This document shows positions 25,364-33,766 of a stretch of 34,584 nt of DNA, one piece after another (the stretch's first letter is position 1; each line of letters begins with the position of its first letter). Under the pieces are notes generated by a model. It was not told the DNA's origin. It did not search any database and saw only the letters and a list, made by a program, of their open reading frames with translations. Origin of the DNA: JAWXUD01 sp044432945 (GTDB taxonomy: Bacteria > Cyanobacteriota > Vampirovibrionia > Gastranaerophilales > Gastranaerophilaceae); NCBI GenBank assembly GCA_044432945.1, contig JAWXUD010000019.1, positions 1-34,584 of the forward strand, given 5' to 3'. The position numbers were made by a program, and so were the translations under genes.

Positions 25364-26635
25364 ATGATTAAAAAAGTAGAAAAAAACACTATAGGACTAA
25401 ATGGAACTATCGAAATCCCTTCTGATAAATCCATTTCACACAGAGCGGTAATGTTTTCATCACTAGCTAAAGGAACATCGATTATTAAAAACTTTTCTAA
25501 AGGGCAAGACCCAAACTCAACACTAAAAGTCTTTAACTCACTCGGTGTACAATCAGAATTTATCGATGAAAAAACTCTGAAAATCCACTCCACAGGAAAC
25601 CTTATTCCATTTAACGAAAATCTTGATTGCGGAAATTCTGGAACAACAATGCGTTTATTATCAGGCATTTTGGCTGGTCAAAATTTCGACTCAACTCTCA
25701 CAGGCGATGAAAGCCTCTCTAAACGCCCGATGAAACGAGTTATCGACCCACTAGAATTAATGGGGGCAAATATATCATCTAACAACTACAAAGCACCATT
25801 AATAATAAAAGGCTCAGAACTATTCGGCATAAATTACTCATCTAAACTAGCTTCAGCACAAGTAAAATCTTGCGTCTTATTAGCTGGTTTATATGCAGAA
25901 GGCAAAACGACATTTAGCGAACCACATATTTCTAGAAACCACTCAGAATTGATGCTTAAATACATGAACGCAGACATTCAAAACGATAAAAACATAACAA
26001 CAATAAACAAATCCACACCAGAAGCTCGCACTATCGAGATTTGTGGCGATATCTCATCAGCAGCTTTTTTCATTGTTGCTGGACTTATCGTGCCTAACTC
26101 TAAAATTATACTCAAAAATGTAGGACTAAATCCAACAAGAACTGGTATACTAGAAGTTGTTGAAAAAATGGGTGGAAATATCAAAATCCTCGACAAAAAA
26201 ATCATATCTGGCGAGGAAGTTGGCGACATTCAAATTTGTCACTCCGATTTAAAAGCCTGCACGATAGAAGGCGACATAATCCCAAGACTAATCGATGAGC
26301 TTCCAGTAATCGCAGTCCTCGCAACACAAGCACAAGGTCAAACTATTGTTAAAGATGCACAAGATTTACGCAACAAAGAATCTGATAGAATAAAAGCCAT
26401 AGTGAATGAATTACAAAAAATCGGTGCTGATATACAAGAAAGCGAAGATGGATTTGTAATTAATGGCAAAAAAGAACTAAAAGGTGACGCTAAAGTTGAA
26501 ACATATCACGATCACAGGCTCGCAATGAGCTTATATATAGCAGGTCTAATCTGCAATAAACCTATCTTTATCAATGAATTTGAATGGGTAGATGTATCGT
26601 TCCCCGAATTTAAAAACCTCTTCAATTCTTTATAA
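25364..26635 (+). CDS. aroA: 3-phosphoshikimate 1-carboxyvinyltransferase (EPSP synthase)
   Basis: A 423-residue cytosolic shikimate-pathway enzyme joining PEP to shikimate-3-phosphate. Motifs are PSDKSISHRAVM (19-30), the LDCGNSGTTMRLLSG block, KRPMKRVIDPL, DLRNKESDRI and YHDHRLAMS near the end. NSGTTMRLL without an Ala at the critical Gly looks like a class-II-type sequence, but that reading is tentative. Full family length. It is transcribed alone between tRNA-Ser and the unknown gene at 26776. Confidence 0.97.
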   Translation: MIKKVEKNTIGLNGTIEIPSDKSISHRAVMFSSLAKGTSIIKNFSKGQDPNSTLKVFNSLGVQSEFIDEKTLKIHSTGNLIPFNENLDCGNSGTTMRLLSGILAGQNFDSTLTGDESLSKRPMKRVIDPLELMGANISSNNYKAPLIIKGSELFGINYSSKLASAQVKSCVLLAGLYAEGKTTFSEPHISRNHSELMLKYMNADIQNDKNITTINKSTPEARTIEICGDISSAAFFIVAGLIVPNSKIILKNVGLNPTRTGILEVVEKMGGNIKILDKKIISGEEVGDIQICHSDLKACTIEGDIIPRLIDELPVIAVLATQAQGQTIVKDAQDLRNKESDRIKAIVNELQKIGADIQESEDGFVINGKKELKGDAKVETYHDHRLAMSLYIAGLICNKPIFINEFEWVDVSFPEFKNLFNSL

Positions 26636-26664
26636 AAACGCAGTCAGGACAAGGAAAATCCCGA

Positions 26665-26705
26665 TTTTTGTGAACTTTTGTAACAGCGTTTTCACAAAAA
26701 AACGC
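26665..26705 (+). promoter_or_regulatory. Two overlapping, mutually exclusive hairpins upstream of the 26776 gene
   Basis: TTTTTGTGAA (26665-26674) pairs with TTCACAAAAA (26691-26700). The alternative GCGTTTT (26686-26692) pairs with AAAACGC (26699-26705) and shares bases with the first. The pair could be an operator or an alternative RNA fold; there is no further support. Confidence 0.35.
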
Positions 26706-26775
26706 AATTTTCTGCTCCCAAATTTCTTTATATCTATGTAAGGTAAAGGTTATTTTAATTTAAAGGGGTTAGGTT

Positions 26776-27993
26776 ATGGCAGGAAATACAATTGCTTCTA
26801 ATAATGTAGGATTTAATTTTAGCGATGACTATATGTGGAATAATTACATGGCTAGTCAAAACGCAGGAAGTGCTTATTCACCATCTTTCACAGGCTACGA
26901 CAATTATTCAACAGCCGCAGCAAACACAACGAATACAGGAAGCTATCCAAGCAATGCAGTCGCATCTAGTGGTTCAATCTTCAACCCTGTAACAGTTGGT
27001 TTAGGTGCAGGTACAGTCACAGCTGGTGCATTATACAAATTCGGCACAAATCCAATAAGCGATGGCAAATTAGCAGCTGGAATGACTGATGAATTCTCCA
27101 CAGCTTACACACAAGCTAAAAAAGCTGAAATATATAAAAGTCAAACAAAAAACAAAGTTGAATTGACTGATGAATTATTAGAAGAAATTAAAAATTGCAA
27201 AAATAAAGAAGATTTATCAAAAACAGCCAAAAAATATATTAAAGGCAAAGATTTCGCAACAGTTCAAGCCGATTTAAAAACAGTTACTGCTGACATTGAA
27301 AAAATAGATATCAACTTGCAAAGATCAAAATTATCTCAAATCGATGATTTAAAAACAAGTTTCACAAATAATGCGACAGCAAGAAAAACAAATTATACTA
27401 AATTATTCGGTGACAACATCGAGGACTTAAGCTCTTTTGGTAAGACTGTTGATGGGAAATTAGTTGTTGACCCAAAACTAGTTGATGGGTTCATAAATGG
27501 AAGCTCAGAAAATCGTATTAAACTTATCAAAGACTTAAAGACTAGAATTGCTAGAACAACAGATAAAACAAAAGTTACTGAACTTAAAAATCTAAGACAA
27601 TCATTCATTGATCAAATTAAAAATGACCGTAGCGAAATGAGAACATTTTTAACAAATAATTCAAAACAACTTGGATTATATGATGACAACATTGACGAAA
27701 TGACAAAAAAAATCAATGAATGCATGAAAAACCCTAAAACAGAGCTTAATAACAAAATCTCAAGTATGTATAGATCACAAAAAGCTGCTACTAGTGAATC
27801 TGATCATATTTTAGGTCAAGTAACTCATAACATCAGCAACGGTGCCAAACATAGCGATGAATTAATAAATGCGGCAACAAAATCAAGTGTAAAAAGTTTC
27901 AAACTAAAATCAGCAAGCAAATGGGGCTTGATTGCAGCAGGTGTTGTAGCTGTAGGAGCAATGATTTTCGGCGGTAACAAACAAGCTGCTTAA
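26776..27993 (+). CDS. Unknown 405-residue protein with C-terminal membrane segment
   Basis: Not recognised. Residues 1-70 are Asn/Ser/Ala/Tyr-rich and look unfolded (FSDDYMWNNYMASQNAG). A short Gly/Ala hydrophobic stretch follows (VGLGAGTVTAGALYKFG, about 74-90). Residues about 110-370 are Lys/Asp/Glu/Thr-rich and mainly helical, probably coiled coil. The end KWGLIAAGVVAVGAMIFGG (about 382-400) is a single membrane segment with only a few residues after it, like a tail anchor. There is no signal peptide. It has a good AAGGGG site and its own terminator at 28030. The layout resembles bacterial effectors or inclusion/membrane-tethered proteins, but no function can be given. Confidence 0.75.
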   Translation: MAGNTIASNNVGFNFSDDYMWNNYMASQNAGSAYSPSFTGYDNYSTAAANTTNTGSYPSNAVASSGSIFNPVTVGLGAGTVTAGALYKFGTNPISDGKLAAGMTDEFSTAYTQAKKAEIYKSQTKNKVELTDELLEEIKNCKNKEDLSKTAKKYIKGKDFATVQADLKTVTADIEKIDINLQRSKLSQIDDLKTSFTNNATARKTNYTKLFGDNIEDLSSFGKTVDGKLVVDPKLVDGFINGSSENRIKLIKDLKTRIARTTDKTKVTELKNLRQSFIDQIKNDRSEMRTFLTNNSKQLGLYDDNIDEMTKKINECMKNPKTELNNKISSMYRSQKAATSESDHILGQVTHNISNGAKHSDELINAATKSSVKSFKLKSASKWGLIAAGVVAVGAMIFGGNKQAA

Positions 27994-28029
27994 TAAAAAA
28001 ATTCAAATAACCCTTTATAAAATAACAAA

Positions 28030-28059
28030 GCGACAATAATACTATTGTCGCATTTTTTT
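28030..28059 (+). terminator. Terminator of the 26776 gene
   Basis: GCGACAATA (28030-28038) and TATTGTCGC (28043-28051) with loop ATAC, followed by A and T7. Confidence 0.9.
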
Positions 28060-28139
28060 ATAAAGATAGTGCCTAAGTGCGATGAAAGGATTATAAAATA
28101 AAGTTATTATTCATTTGTAGAATAAAGGAGGCTAGTTTT

Positions 28140-28430
28140 ATGGAACAATGTTTAGAGAAGCTCAAAAAGAAAAAGAAATTTTTCGTATTAGCATTTTTAG
28201 TAAGTGCGATTTTAATGATTTTTGCTCATATGGTTTATCTTTGCTGTGGTGACAATTTATTAAATTTCTTTTCAACAATTTTTGACATGAATGTTAAGGA
28301 ATTAAACTTCATAACAATTGCGAGTATGGGGTTGTGGAAAATACTAATCGTTCAATTCACCTTAGTACCAGCGATTGTGCTATGTTTGATGAAAAAATCA
28401 GTTGAAAAGAAGATAGAAAAAGACAAATAA
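28140..28430 (+). CDS. Small two-span membrane protein, unknown
   Basis: A 96-residue protein with a basic N-terminus (LKKKKK), a membrane span at about 14-35 (FFVLAFLVSAILMIFAHMVYL), a polar loop, and a second span at about 60-85 (SMGLWKILIVQFTLVPAIVLCL). A basic tail (KKSVEKKIEKDK) follows. By the positive-inside rule both ends should be cytoplasmic. A strong Shine-Dalgarno (AAAGGAGG) precedes the ATG. It has its own short promoter region after the upstream terminator. No family recognised. Confidence 0.78.
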   Translation: MEQCLEKLKKKKKFFVLAFLVSAILMIFAHMVYLCCGDNLLNFFSTIFDMNVKELNFITIASMGLWKILIVQFTLVPAIVLCLMKKSVEKKIEKDK

Positions 28431-28548
28431 TTTATTAATATTATTATAAATATGGTTAGGTTGTAAAAAATCTGACCATATTTTTCATTAAAATTTATGC
28501 TTGATTTTGAATTTCTTTTTTGATAAATTAATAATAGTGAAAGTTTTT

Positions 28549-28564
28549 CACGGAACTGTGGCAC
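28549..28564 (+). repeat. Degenerate copy of the tRNA 5' end
   Basis: CACGGAACTGTGGCAC repeats bases 28663-28678 (start of the CAT tRNA plus 3 nt before it) with two transitions, 114 nt upstream. It may be a remnant of a tRNA duplication or recombination. Confidence 0.5.
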
Positions 28565-28665
28565 TCTACCGAAGAAAAGTTGACTTCATGTCAAGTTTTT
28601 TGAAAGGGGAAGGTAGCGAAGCTAACGCAAGCCACCAAGTCCACACAAAATCAATAACATGCCAC

Positions 28666-28737
<72 letters not shown>

Positions 28738-28744
28738 AATTTAA

Positions 28745-28769
28745 AAAAGCCAGTCATAGACTGGCTTTT
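28745..28769 (+). terminator. Terminator of the CAT tRNA
   Basis: A perfect 11-bp stem, AAAAGCCAGTC/GACTGGCTTTT, with loop ATA, 8 nt after the tRNA. Confidence 0.88.
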
Positions 28770-29119
28770 AAACTATTCAAATATATTACTTTTTACGACC
28801 TCAATGTAAGTATAAGTCAAAAATGACTATGACTAAAAAGTACCACTTACACTATCATTTTATCGTCAATTCTTTGTCATCAATAAATTTTAATAAATTG
28901 CCAAGTAATAAATTTTGGGTCTTGACCCAACAGCATTAAATTTGCTAATCAAATTTATTCGCTCAAATCCAACATTCTTTATAATCAAACTAACTTTCTT
29001 TTTATAACGACCTGAAAACAGTTGTAAGCTGTATAGCAAACATCACAATAAAATACAGTCATAAAATAATGGATTGAACCCCATCATACGAGTTATTTTA
29101 AAAATTGATTTTTCATTTT
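28770..29119. other. 350-bp gene-free region with nested hairpins
   Basis: No plausible ORF. TGTAAGT (28805-28811) pairs with ACTTACA (28845-28851) around an AGTCA-AAAA-TGACT hairpin (28815-28828). Further on lie the GGGTC hairpin (28915-28930) and AAATTTG/CAAATTT (28938-28944 and 28950-28956). It might hold a small RNA or be repeat debris. Confidence 0.4.
28915..28930. repeat. GGGTC hairpin repeat, copy A
   Basis: TTGGGTC-TT-GACCCAA, a perfect 7-bp stem with a 2-nt loop, followed by CAGC. The same core recurs at 30153. A second hairpin follows at 28938. Confidence 0.7.
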
Positions 29120-29431
29120 TTAGATTAGTAACAAAATAATATTGTAAATTTGCTTTAATTTTTTCTTTGAACAATTAGAAATTAAATTCACAATATTATT
29201 AATCATGTCCTCATTAATTTTTACATCAACTAATAACAATTCAACAGGTTCAATATTAAAAGCCTTGCAAATTTTATCAATAGTTTCAGAAGTTGGTTGA
29301 TATCTGTTTCTCTCCAAATTAGACAAACCTTGAATGCTCACTCCAATTTTTTCTGCAAATTCTTCTTGTGTCAATTGATATTTATTTCTTAACTTTTTTA
29401 TATTTGAATTAATTAATTTTTGATAATTCAT
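29120..29431 (-). CDS. XRE-family HTH transcriptional regulator (copy 3)
   Basis: A 103-residue protein. The HTH domain is at about 10-65: IKKLRNKYQLTQEEFAEKIGVSIQGLSNLERNRYQPTSETIDKICKAFNI. A helical C-terminal extension of about 35 residues (NEDMINNIVNLIS...KLKQIYNIILLL) may serve dimerisation. It is longer than the other two XRE proteins here. It is divergent from the gene at 29607. On the minus strand TATACT lies exactly 6 nt before its ATG and there is no Shine-Dalgarno. A GTTAAAT/ATTTAAC inverted repeat sits just upstream of that hexamer, which suggests autorepression. Confidence 0.9.
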   Translation of the reverse strand: MNYQKLINSNIKKLRNKYQLTQEEFAEKIGVSIQGLSNLERNRYQPTSETIDKICKAFNIEPVELLLVDVKINEDMINNIVNLISNCSKKKLKQIYNIILLLI

Positions 29432-29437
29432 AGAATT

Positions 29438-29467
29438 AGTATAAGTTAAATGGTTATTTAATTTAAC
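29438..29467. promoter_or_regulatory. XRE copy 3 promoter with overlapping inverted repeat
   Basis: Minus-strand -10 TATACT is at 29443-29438, with TTAAAT 17 bp upstream as a weak -35. The inverted repeat GTTAAAT (29445-29451), 9 bp, ATTTAAC (29461-29467) fills the spacer, so a bound repressor would block the promoter. Confidence 0.55.
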
Positions 29468-29606
29468 AAACTAAATCTTTATACTTATGGCTAAATAATT
29501 GTAACAAATTGTTAATTATTCTATAAAATCAAGCAATTTTAAATTTTATAAAGACTTTATATAAAAGTAAAGAGATGTAATAAATTTAACAAAAAGGAGA
29601 AATACG

Positions 29607-30044
29607 ATGGAACCACTTCAAGAACGAAAACAAGTTACAATAGGCGGAGCAAAAATCCCGAAAGATGAAATTGTAAAAAGTACAGTAACAAATAACATGG
29701 GAGTTTCAATTTACCAAGTAGAGTTAAAATCAGGGGTAAAAATAACATACCCTGAACAAAATGGTTCAGCAAGCATCTATGCAGGCTTTACTGAATTTGG
29801 GCATAACATAGCTGGCTTAACTCTTGAAAACATGGATAAGGCACAAGTCATTGGTTCAAAAGAAAAAAACGACAATATTCAATTAATAGGCACAACGAAT
29901 TCTACCATTGATGTTACAAATGACTGTGATAGAAACAATGTTGATACCGTAATTTCTGATAAAGAAAGTCGCGGCAATGTTGTTATGCATAATGATAAAG
30001 ATATCATGATTGACGAGTCTAAAAATCTTTTTAATGACAATTAA
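29607..30044 (+). CDS. Unknown 145-residue polar protein divergent from XRE copy 3
   Basis: Not recognised. It is a soluble, Asn/Asp/Ile/Thr-rich protein with no signal peptide or membrane span. Short alternating strands (IYQVELKSGVKITYP, AGLTLENMDKAQVIGS, NIQLIGTTNSTIDVTND, RGNVVMHNDKDIMID) spaced by turns look like a beta-solenoid. AAAAAGGAG precedes the ATG. It has its own terminator at 30057 and is flanked on both sides by GGGTC hairpins (28915 and 30153). It is probably controlled by XRE copy 3. It may be a small structural or secreted protein; no function is claimed. Confidence 0.72.
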   Translation: MEPLQERKQVTIGGAKIPKDEIVKSTVTNNMGVSIYQVELKSGVKITYPEQNGSASIYAGFTEFGHNIAGLTLENMDKAQVIGSKEKNDNIQLIGTTNSTIDVTNDCDRNNVDTVISDKESRGNVVMHNDKDIMIDESKNLFNDN

Positions 30045-30056
30045 ATTTTTTATAAT

Positions 30057-30093
30057 AAAAAATAACTTACTATTTATAGTAAGTTATTTTTTT
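30057..30093. terminator. Terminator of the 29607 gene
   Basis: TAACTTACTA (30063-30072) and TAGTAAGTTA (30077-30086) with loop TTTA, flanked by A6 and T7. Confidence 0.9.
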
Positions 30094-30135
30094 GTGCGAA
30101 ATTAATAATTTCAAGAATTTCATTATAATCATTCT

Positions 30136-30170
30136 CCACAACTAACTTGTGGGTTGGGTCTCGACCCAAC
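30136..30170. repeat. Tandem hairpins including GGGTC hairpin, copy B
   Basis: CCACAA/TTGTGG (30136-30152) is directly followed by GTTGGGTC-TC-GACCCAAC (30153-30170). The second shares its core with the hairpin at 28915. It lies downstream of aspS on the minus strand, but no T run follows, so it is not a standard terminator. Confidence 0.65.
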
Positions 30171-30204
30171 ATTTTATGCTCAAACTGTGCGTTTAAGATT
30201 ATTT

Positions 30205-31986
30205 TTATTTTCCTAAGTTAGCAGTGCTTTTCAAATGCAACTCTCTTAGCTGTTGAATTGAAGCTTCACCTGGAGCTTCACTCATCAAGTCTTTTGCACC
30301 TGAATTTTTAGGGAATGCTATTACTTCACGAATAGACTCACAACGAGCCAACAAAGCAACCAATCTATCTAATCCAATCGCCAAACCTGCATGTGGTGGT
30401 GTTCCATATTGCAAAGCATTTACCATAAAGCCGAATTTTTCAATAGCTTCTTCATCAGACAACCCTAACGCCTTAAATATTGCTGCCTGAACTTCTGGGG
30501 AATGAATTCTTACAGAACCACCGCCCAATTCTGTACCGTTATAAACGATATCATAAGCAATTGACTTAACACTACCCAAATCTCCTGATTTCAACTTATC
30601 CAAATCTTCAATACAAGGTGATGTGAATGGGTGATGCATAGCTTTATAACGTTCATCTTCCTGCGACCACTCAAACATTGGGAAGTCTACTATCCATAAA
30701 AGAGCATGTTTATTTTTGTCGATAAGATTTAATTTATTACCAAAATATAATCTAAATCTGCCCAACACGTCATAAACAACTTTTGGCTTATCAGCAACAA
30801 AGAACACTATGTCACCTTTCTCTGCACCAGCTCTTGTTTGAATTTCTGTGATTTGCTCTTCACTCAAGAATTTAAACACAGGCGATTTAACCTCACCTGT
30901 TTCCATATAAGTAACCCAAGCAAGCCCTTTTGCACCAAAAGAAATCGCCAAGTTACGAACATCGTCCATATCTTTTCTTGAATAATTAGCAATTCCTGGA
31001 ATTTTAATCGCACGAACTGTACCACCAGCTTTTACAACATCTTTAAACGCTTCAAATGTTGATGCTTCCATAATATCTGTAACATCAAACAATTCTAACC
31101 CAAAACGAGTATCAGGCTTATCTGAACCATATTTATCCATAGCTTCTTGCCAAGGCATTTGAACAAACGGAGGTTTAACCTCAACATCAGCAGCCTTAAA
31201 CGTATCGACAATCAAGCCCTCAATAACTCTTATGATATCTTGTTGTTCAACAAATGACATCTCGATATCGATCTGAGTGAATTCTGGCTGTCTATCCGCA
31301 CGCAAATCCTCATCACGGAAACATTTTGCAATTTGATAATATCTTTCAATCCCACCGACCATCAATAATTGTTTAAAAATTTGTGGTGATTGTGGAAGTG
31401 CATAGAATTTACCTTCTTGAACACGTGATGGAACTAGATAATCTCTAGCACCTTCTGGAGTTGTTTTGTTTAAGATTGGTGTTTCTACTTCTAAGAAATC
31501 CAAATTGTTCATGTAATTTCTCGTAGCTGCACAAATTTTGTGACGCAAAGTCAAATTACTCAACATATTTGAACGTCTAATATCTAAATATCTATATTTC
31601 AAACGAATATCTTCTGAAACATTTTCATCATCTAAAATAAACGGTAAAACTTTTGCTTCAGACAAAACTTCAACAAAATCAGGATACATTTCAACTTGCC
31701 CAGTGGCATGCTTTTCGTTATAAGTTTCTTCAGGACGGCGTGTAATTTTGCCTTTTACTGTAATTACGAATTCTGAACGAATTTTTTCTACGATTTTGTG
31801 TACATCAGGATTGATTTGAGGATTTGTAACCAACTGGAACAACCCGCTTCTATCCCTCAATTCGATGAACAAAATACCGCCTAAGTCACGTACAGTCGAA
31901 ACCCAACCTGAAAAAGTAATCTCTTCGCCAATATTAGCGAGATTTAATTCACCACAATTGTGATCTTTTAATTTTGTTTTAATCAT
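30205..31986 (-). CDS. aspS: Aspartyl-tRNA synthetase
   Basis: A 593-residue class IIb synthetase charging tRNA with aspartate. An N-terminal OB-fold anticodon-binding domain (FSGWVSTVRDLGGILFIELRDRSG, 25-48) leads to the class II core: motif 2 FRDEDLRADRQPEFTQIDIEM, the bacterial-type GAD insert in the middle, and motif 3 GLAIGLDRL near the end. The Shine-Dalgarno is GAGGAAAT. It is full bacterial length. With a GatCAB amidotransferase in the genome (gatA at 1) it could also mischarge tRNA-Asn, which is inference. The tRNA-Asp gene is at 2890. Confidence 0.98.
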   Translation of the reverse strand: MIKTKLKDHNCGELNLANIGEEITFSGWVSTVRDLGGILFIELRDRSGLFQLVTNPQINPDVHKIVEKIRSEFVITVKGKITRRPEETYNEKHATGQVEMYPDFVEVLSEAKVLPFILDDENVSEDIRLKYRYLDIRRSNMLSNLTLRHKICAATRNYMNNLDFLEVETPILNKTTPEGARDYLVPSRVQEGKFYALPQSPQIFKQLLMVGGIERYYQIAKCFRDEDLRADRQPEFTQIDIEMSFVEQQDIIRVIEGLIVDTFKAADVEVKPPFVQMPWQEAMDKYGSDKPDTRFGLELFDVTDIMEASTFEAFKDVVKAGGTVRAIKIPGIANYSRKDMDDVRNLAISFGAKGLAWVTYMETGEVKSPVFKFLSEEQITEIQTRAGAEKGDIVFFVADKPKVVYDVLGRFRLYFGNKLNLIDKNKHALLWIVDFPMFEWSQEDERYKAMHHPFTSPCIEDLDKLKSGDLGSVKSIAYDIVYNGTELGGGSVRIHSPEVQAAIFKALGLSDEEAIEKFGFMVNALQYGTPPHAGLAIGLDRLVALLARCESIREVIAFPKNSGAKDLMSEAPGEASIQQLRELHLKSTANLGK

Positions 31987-32084
31987 TTTATATTTCCTCG
32001 TGTTTTTTGTTTTGCTGAATTTATTCTAACAAAAACATAGAAAAAAATGAATTTTTTTTTAATTTCAATAAGAAAAATAACAAA

Positions 32085-32117
32085 AAGTCCCAAATCTCTA
32101 TAAAAGATTTGGGACTT
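32085..32117 (-). terminator. Terminator of the nfeD-SPFH operon
   Basis: A perfect 13-bp stem, AAGTCCCAAATCT/AGATTTGGGACTT, with a 7-nt loop. On the minus strand it ends in T5. Confidence 0.88.
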
Positions 32118-32138
32118 CTATGATAAATTTTGCGATAT

Positions 32139-33110
32139 TTACTTATTTACGCCATTAAACATCTCTTTAATACCATCGACAGAAGAAAGTATTCCTGTTG
32201 CTTCATAAGGCATATAAACCACTTTATTGTTTTCACCTTTTGTCATATTTGTCAAAGTTTCCAAATATTTCATAGCGATCAAATACTTATCTGGCTGACC
32301 TTTATCAGCCAAAGCTGCAATAATTCTTTCAATAGCTTCTTTCTCAGCATTTGCTTCTACAATTCTAGCTTGAGCTATACCCTCTGCTTTTAAGATATTT
32401 GCTTGTTTTTCACCTTCTGCTGAGCGAATAGCAGCTTCTTTTTGTCCTTCAGCTTTTCTAATAGCTGCCTCTTTTAAACCTTCTGCTTCTGTAATAGTAG
32501 CTTTTTTCTCTCTGTCAGCTTTCATCAATTTGTCCATAGATGCCTGAATATCTGCTGGTGGGAAAATATCTTGAATTTCAACACGATTAACTTTTACACC
32601 CCATTTATTAGTAGCTTCGTCAAGCGTTGTTCTCAATTCATCATTAATTTTGCTACGAGAAGTAAGCGTTTCTTGTAAATCCATTTGACCAACAAGGTTT
32701 CTTAAAGTTGTTTGAGTAAGCTTTTCAATAGCTTCTGGAAGGTTTTCTATTTCATAAACAGCACTTTTCGAATCCATAATCTGGAAATAAATTAAAGCAT
32801 TAATTGTTATTGAAACGTTATCACGAGTGATTACATTTTGACGTGGAAAATCATACATTTGCTCACGCAAATCAATTCTATCAGCCAATTTTGTATAAGA
32901 ATAACTTGTACCATCAATACCTTTTTGACTAATTTTTTTCATAATAGCACGAGGTGCTTCAAGCACTGGGAATATAAAGTTAAACCCTGCACGCAATGTT
33001 TTTTCATAACGCCCCATACGTTCAATAAGAACCTCTTGTTGTTCCTGCACAATAACAATCCCTCTAATCATATAGATTAATAGTGCAACTAATAAAATTG
33101 TAATAAACAT
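32139..33110 (-). CDS. SPFH/band 7 (stomatin-like) membrane protein
   Basis: A 323-residue protein with an N-terminal membrane anchor (2-20) and an SPFH domain (about 20-200: IVQEQQEVLIERMGRYEKTLRAGFNFIFPV at its start). A helical stretch built from 11-residue repeats of the type AEGxKEAAIRx follows (about 205-255), then a short C-terminal tail. These proteins form membrane-bound rings that organise membrane proteins or modulate proteases (QmcA/stomatin class). AAAGGAG precedes the ATG. It lies 35 bp after the NfeD-like gene; the stomatin/NfeD pair is a well-known conserved operon. Confidence 0.94.
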   Translation of the reverse strand: MFITILLVALLIYMIRGIVIVQEQQEVLIERMGRYEKTLRAGFNFIFPVLEAPRAIMKKISQKGIDGTSYSYTKLADRIDLREQMYDFPRQNVITRDNVSITINALIYFQIMDSKSAVYEIENLPEAIEKLTQTTLRNLVGQMDLQETLTSRSKINDELRTTLDEATNKWGVKVNRVEIQDIFPPADIQASMDKLMKADREKKATITEAEGLKEAAIRKAEGQKEAAIRSAEGEKQANILKAEGIAQARIVEANAEKEAIERIIAALADKGQPDKYLIAMKYLETLTNMTKGENNKVVYMPYEATGILSSVDGIKEMFNGVNK

Positions 33111-33145
33111 ATATTTCTCTCCTTTTACAATATAACTTTTATAAA

Positions 33146-33565
33146 CTAAACTTTCTCTACAAACATAACCAAACTGTCATTTCTAAGGATTTTCACAATA
33201 GAATCCACAGGGATTTCACCATCGTTTTCACATCTTGCTTCCCAACGCTCATCATAAATAGAAATAGCACCAGAAGATTTTGTAATAGGCTCAATCACCT
33301 TAACCTCTTTATTAATATATTTAACACTAACACCAGTTTCAGTTTCTTTATTCCTAACCAAAAGCGGTCTTACAAATAACAACATTATTACGGAAAAAGC
33401 GACAAATATAACAGCCAAAACTGTATACGAATCTATTGGTAACAACGACACAAACGCTGTCAAAAACCCTGCTAATGCGAGGTTTAGAAAAAATAAAGAA
33501 GGTGTAAACATTTCTAAAATCAGACAAACAAGCCCAACTATCCCAAAAATTTGCCAAGCGTCCAT
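33146..33565 (-). CDS. NfeD-like membrane protein
   Basis: A 139-residue short NfeD-type protein. It has two to three membrane spans (about 6-72) and a C-terminal OB-fold domain (KEVKVIEPITKSSGAISIYDERWEARCENDGEIPVDSIVKI). It has no protease domain, unlike the long NfeD. AAGGAG precedes the ATG. It is co-transcribed with the SPFH gene downstream, its usual partner. Precise role unknown; the family is linked to membrane quality control. Confidence 0.9.
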   Translation of the reverse strand: MDAWQIFGIVGLVCLILEMFTPSLFFLNLALAGFLTAFVSLLPIDSYTVLAVIFVAFSVIMLLFVRPLLVRNKETETGVSVKYINKEVKVIEPITKSSGAISIYDERWEARCENDGEIPVDSIVKILRNDSLVMFVEKV

Positions 33566-33766
33566 AACTTACTCCTTAAATAACTATTCCATTATTTTAT
33601 CACATATAAATACTCTAGTCAATTAGTCATTACTACATTATCAAAACACCCCCCAGATGCATATTGAAAATCGAGAGGGTTTTGTTTGATTTTTGTTTTT
33701 TGTTATTTTATTTTAATAGTAAAGAATAATTCAATAAAATGTTAACTTTACCCCCTCCTCCTTGGA
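33566..33766. other. Gene-free A+T-rich region between the nfeD-like gene and the structured element
   Basis: The nfeD promoter should lie here on the minus strand. Otherwise I see only homopolymer-rich sequence, a C6 run near 33650 and the start of a pyrimidine-rich CCCCCTCCTCC tract at 33751. Confidence 0.4.

Noticed and set aside
28915..30170. GGGTC hairpins as terminators
   Set aside because: Neither copy is followed by a T run, and the 29607 gene already has a separate strong terminator at 30057.
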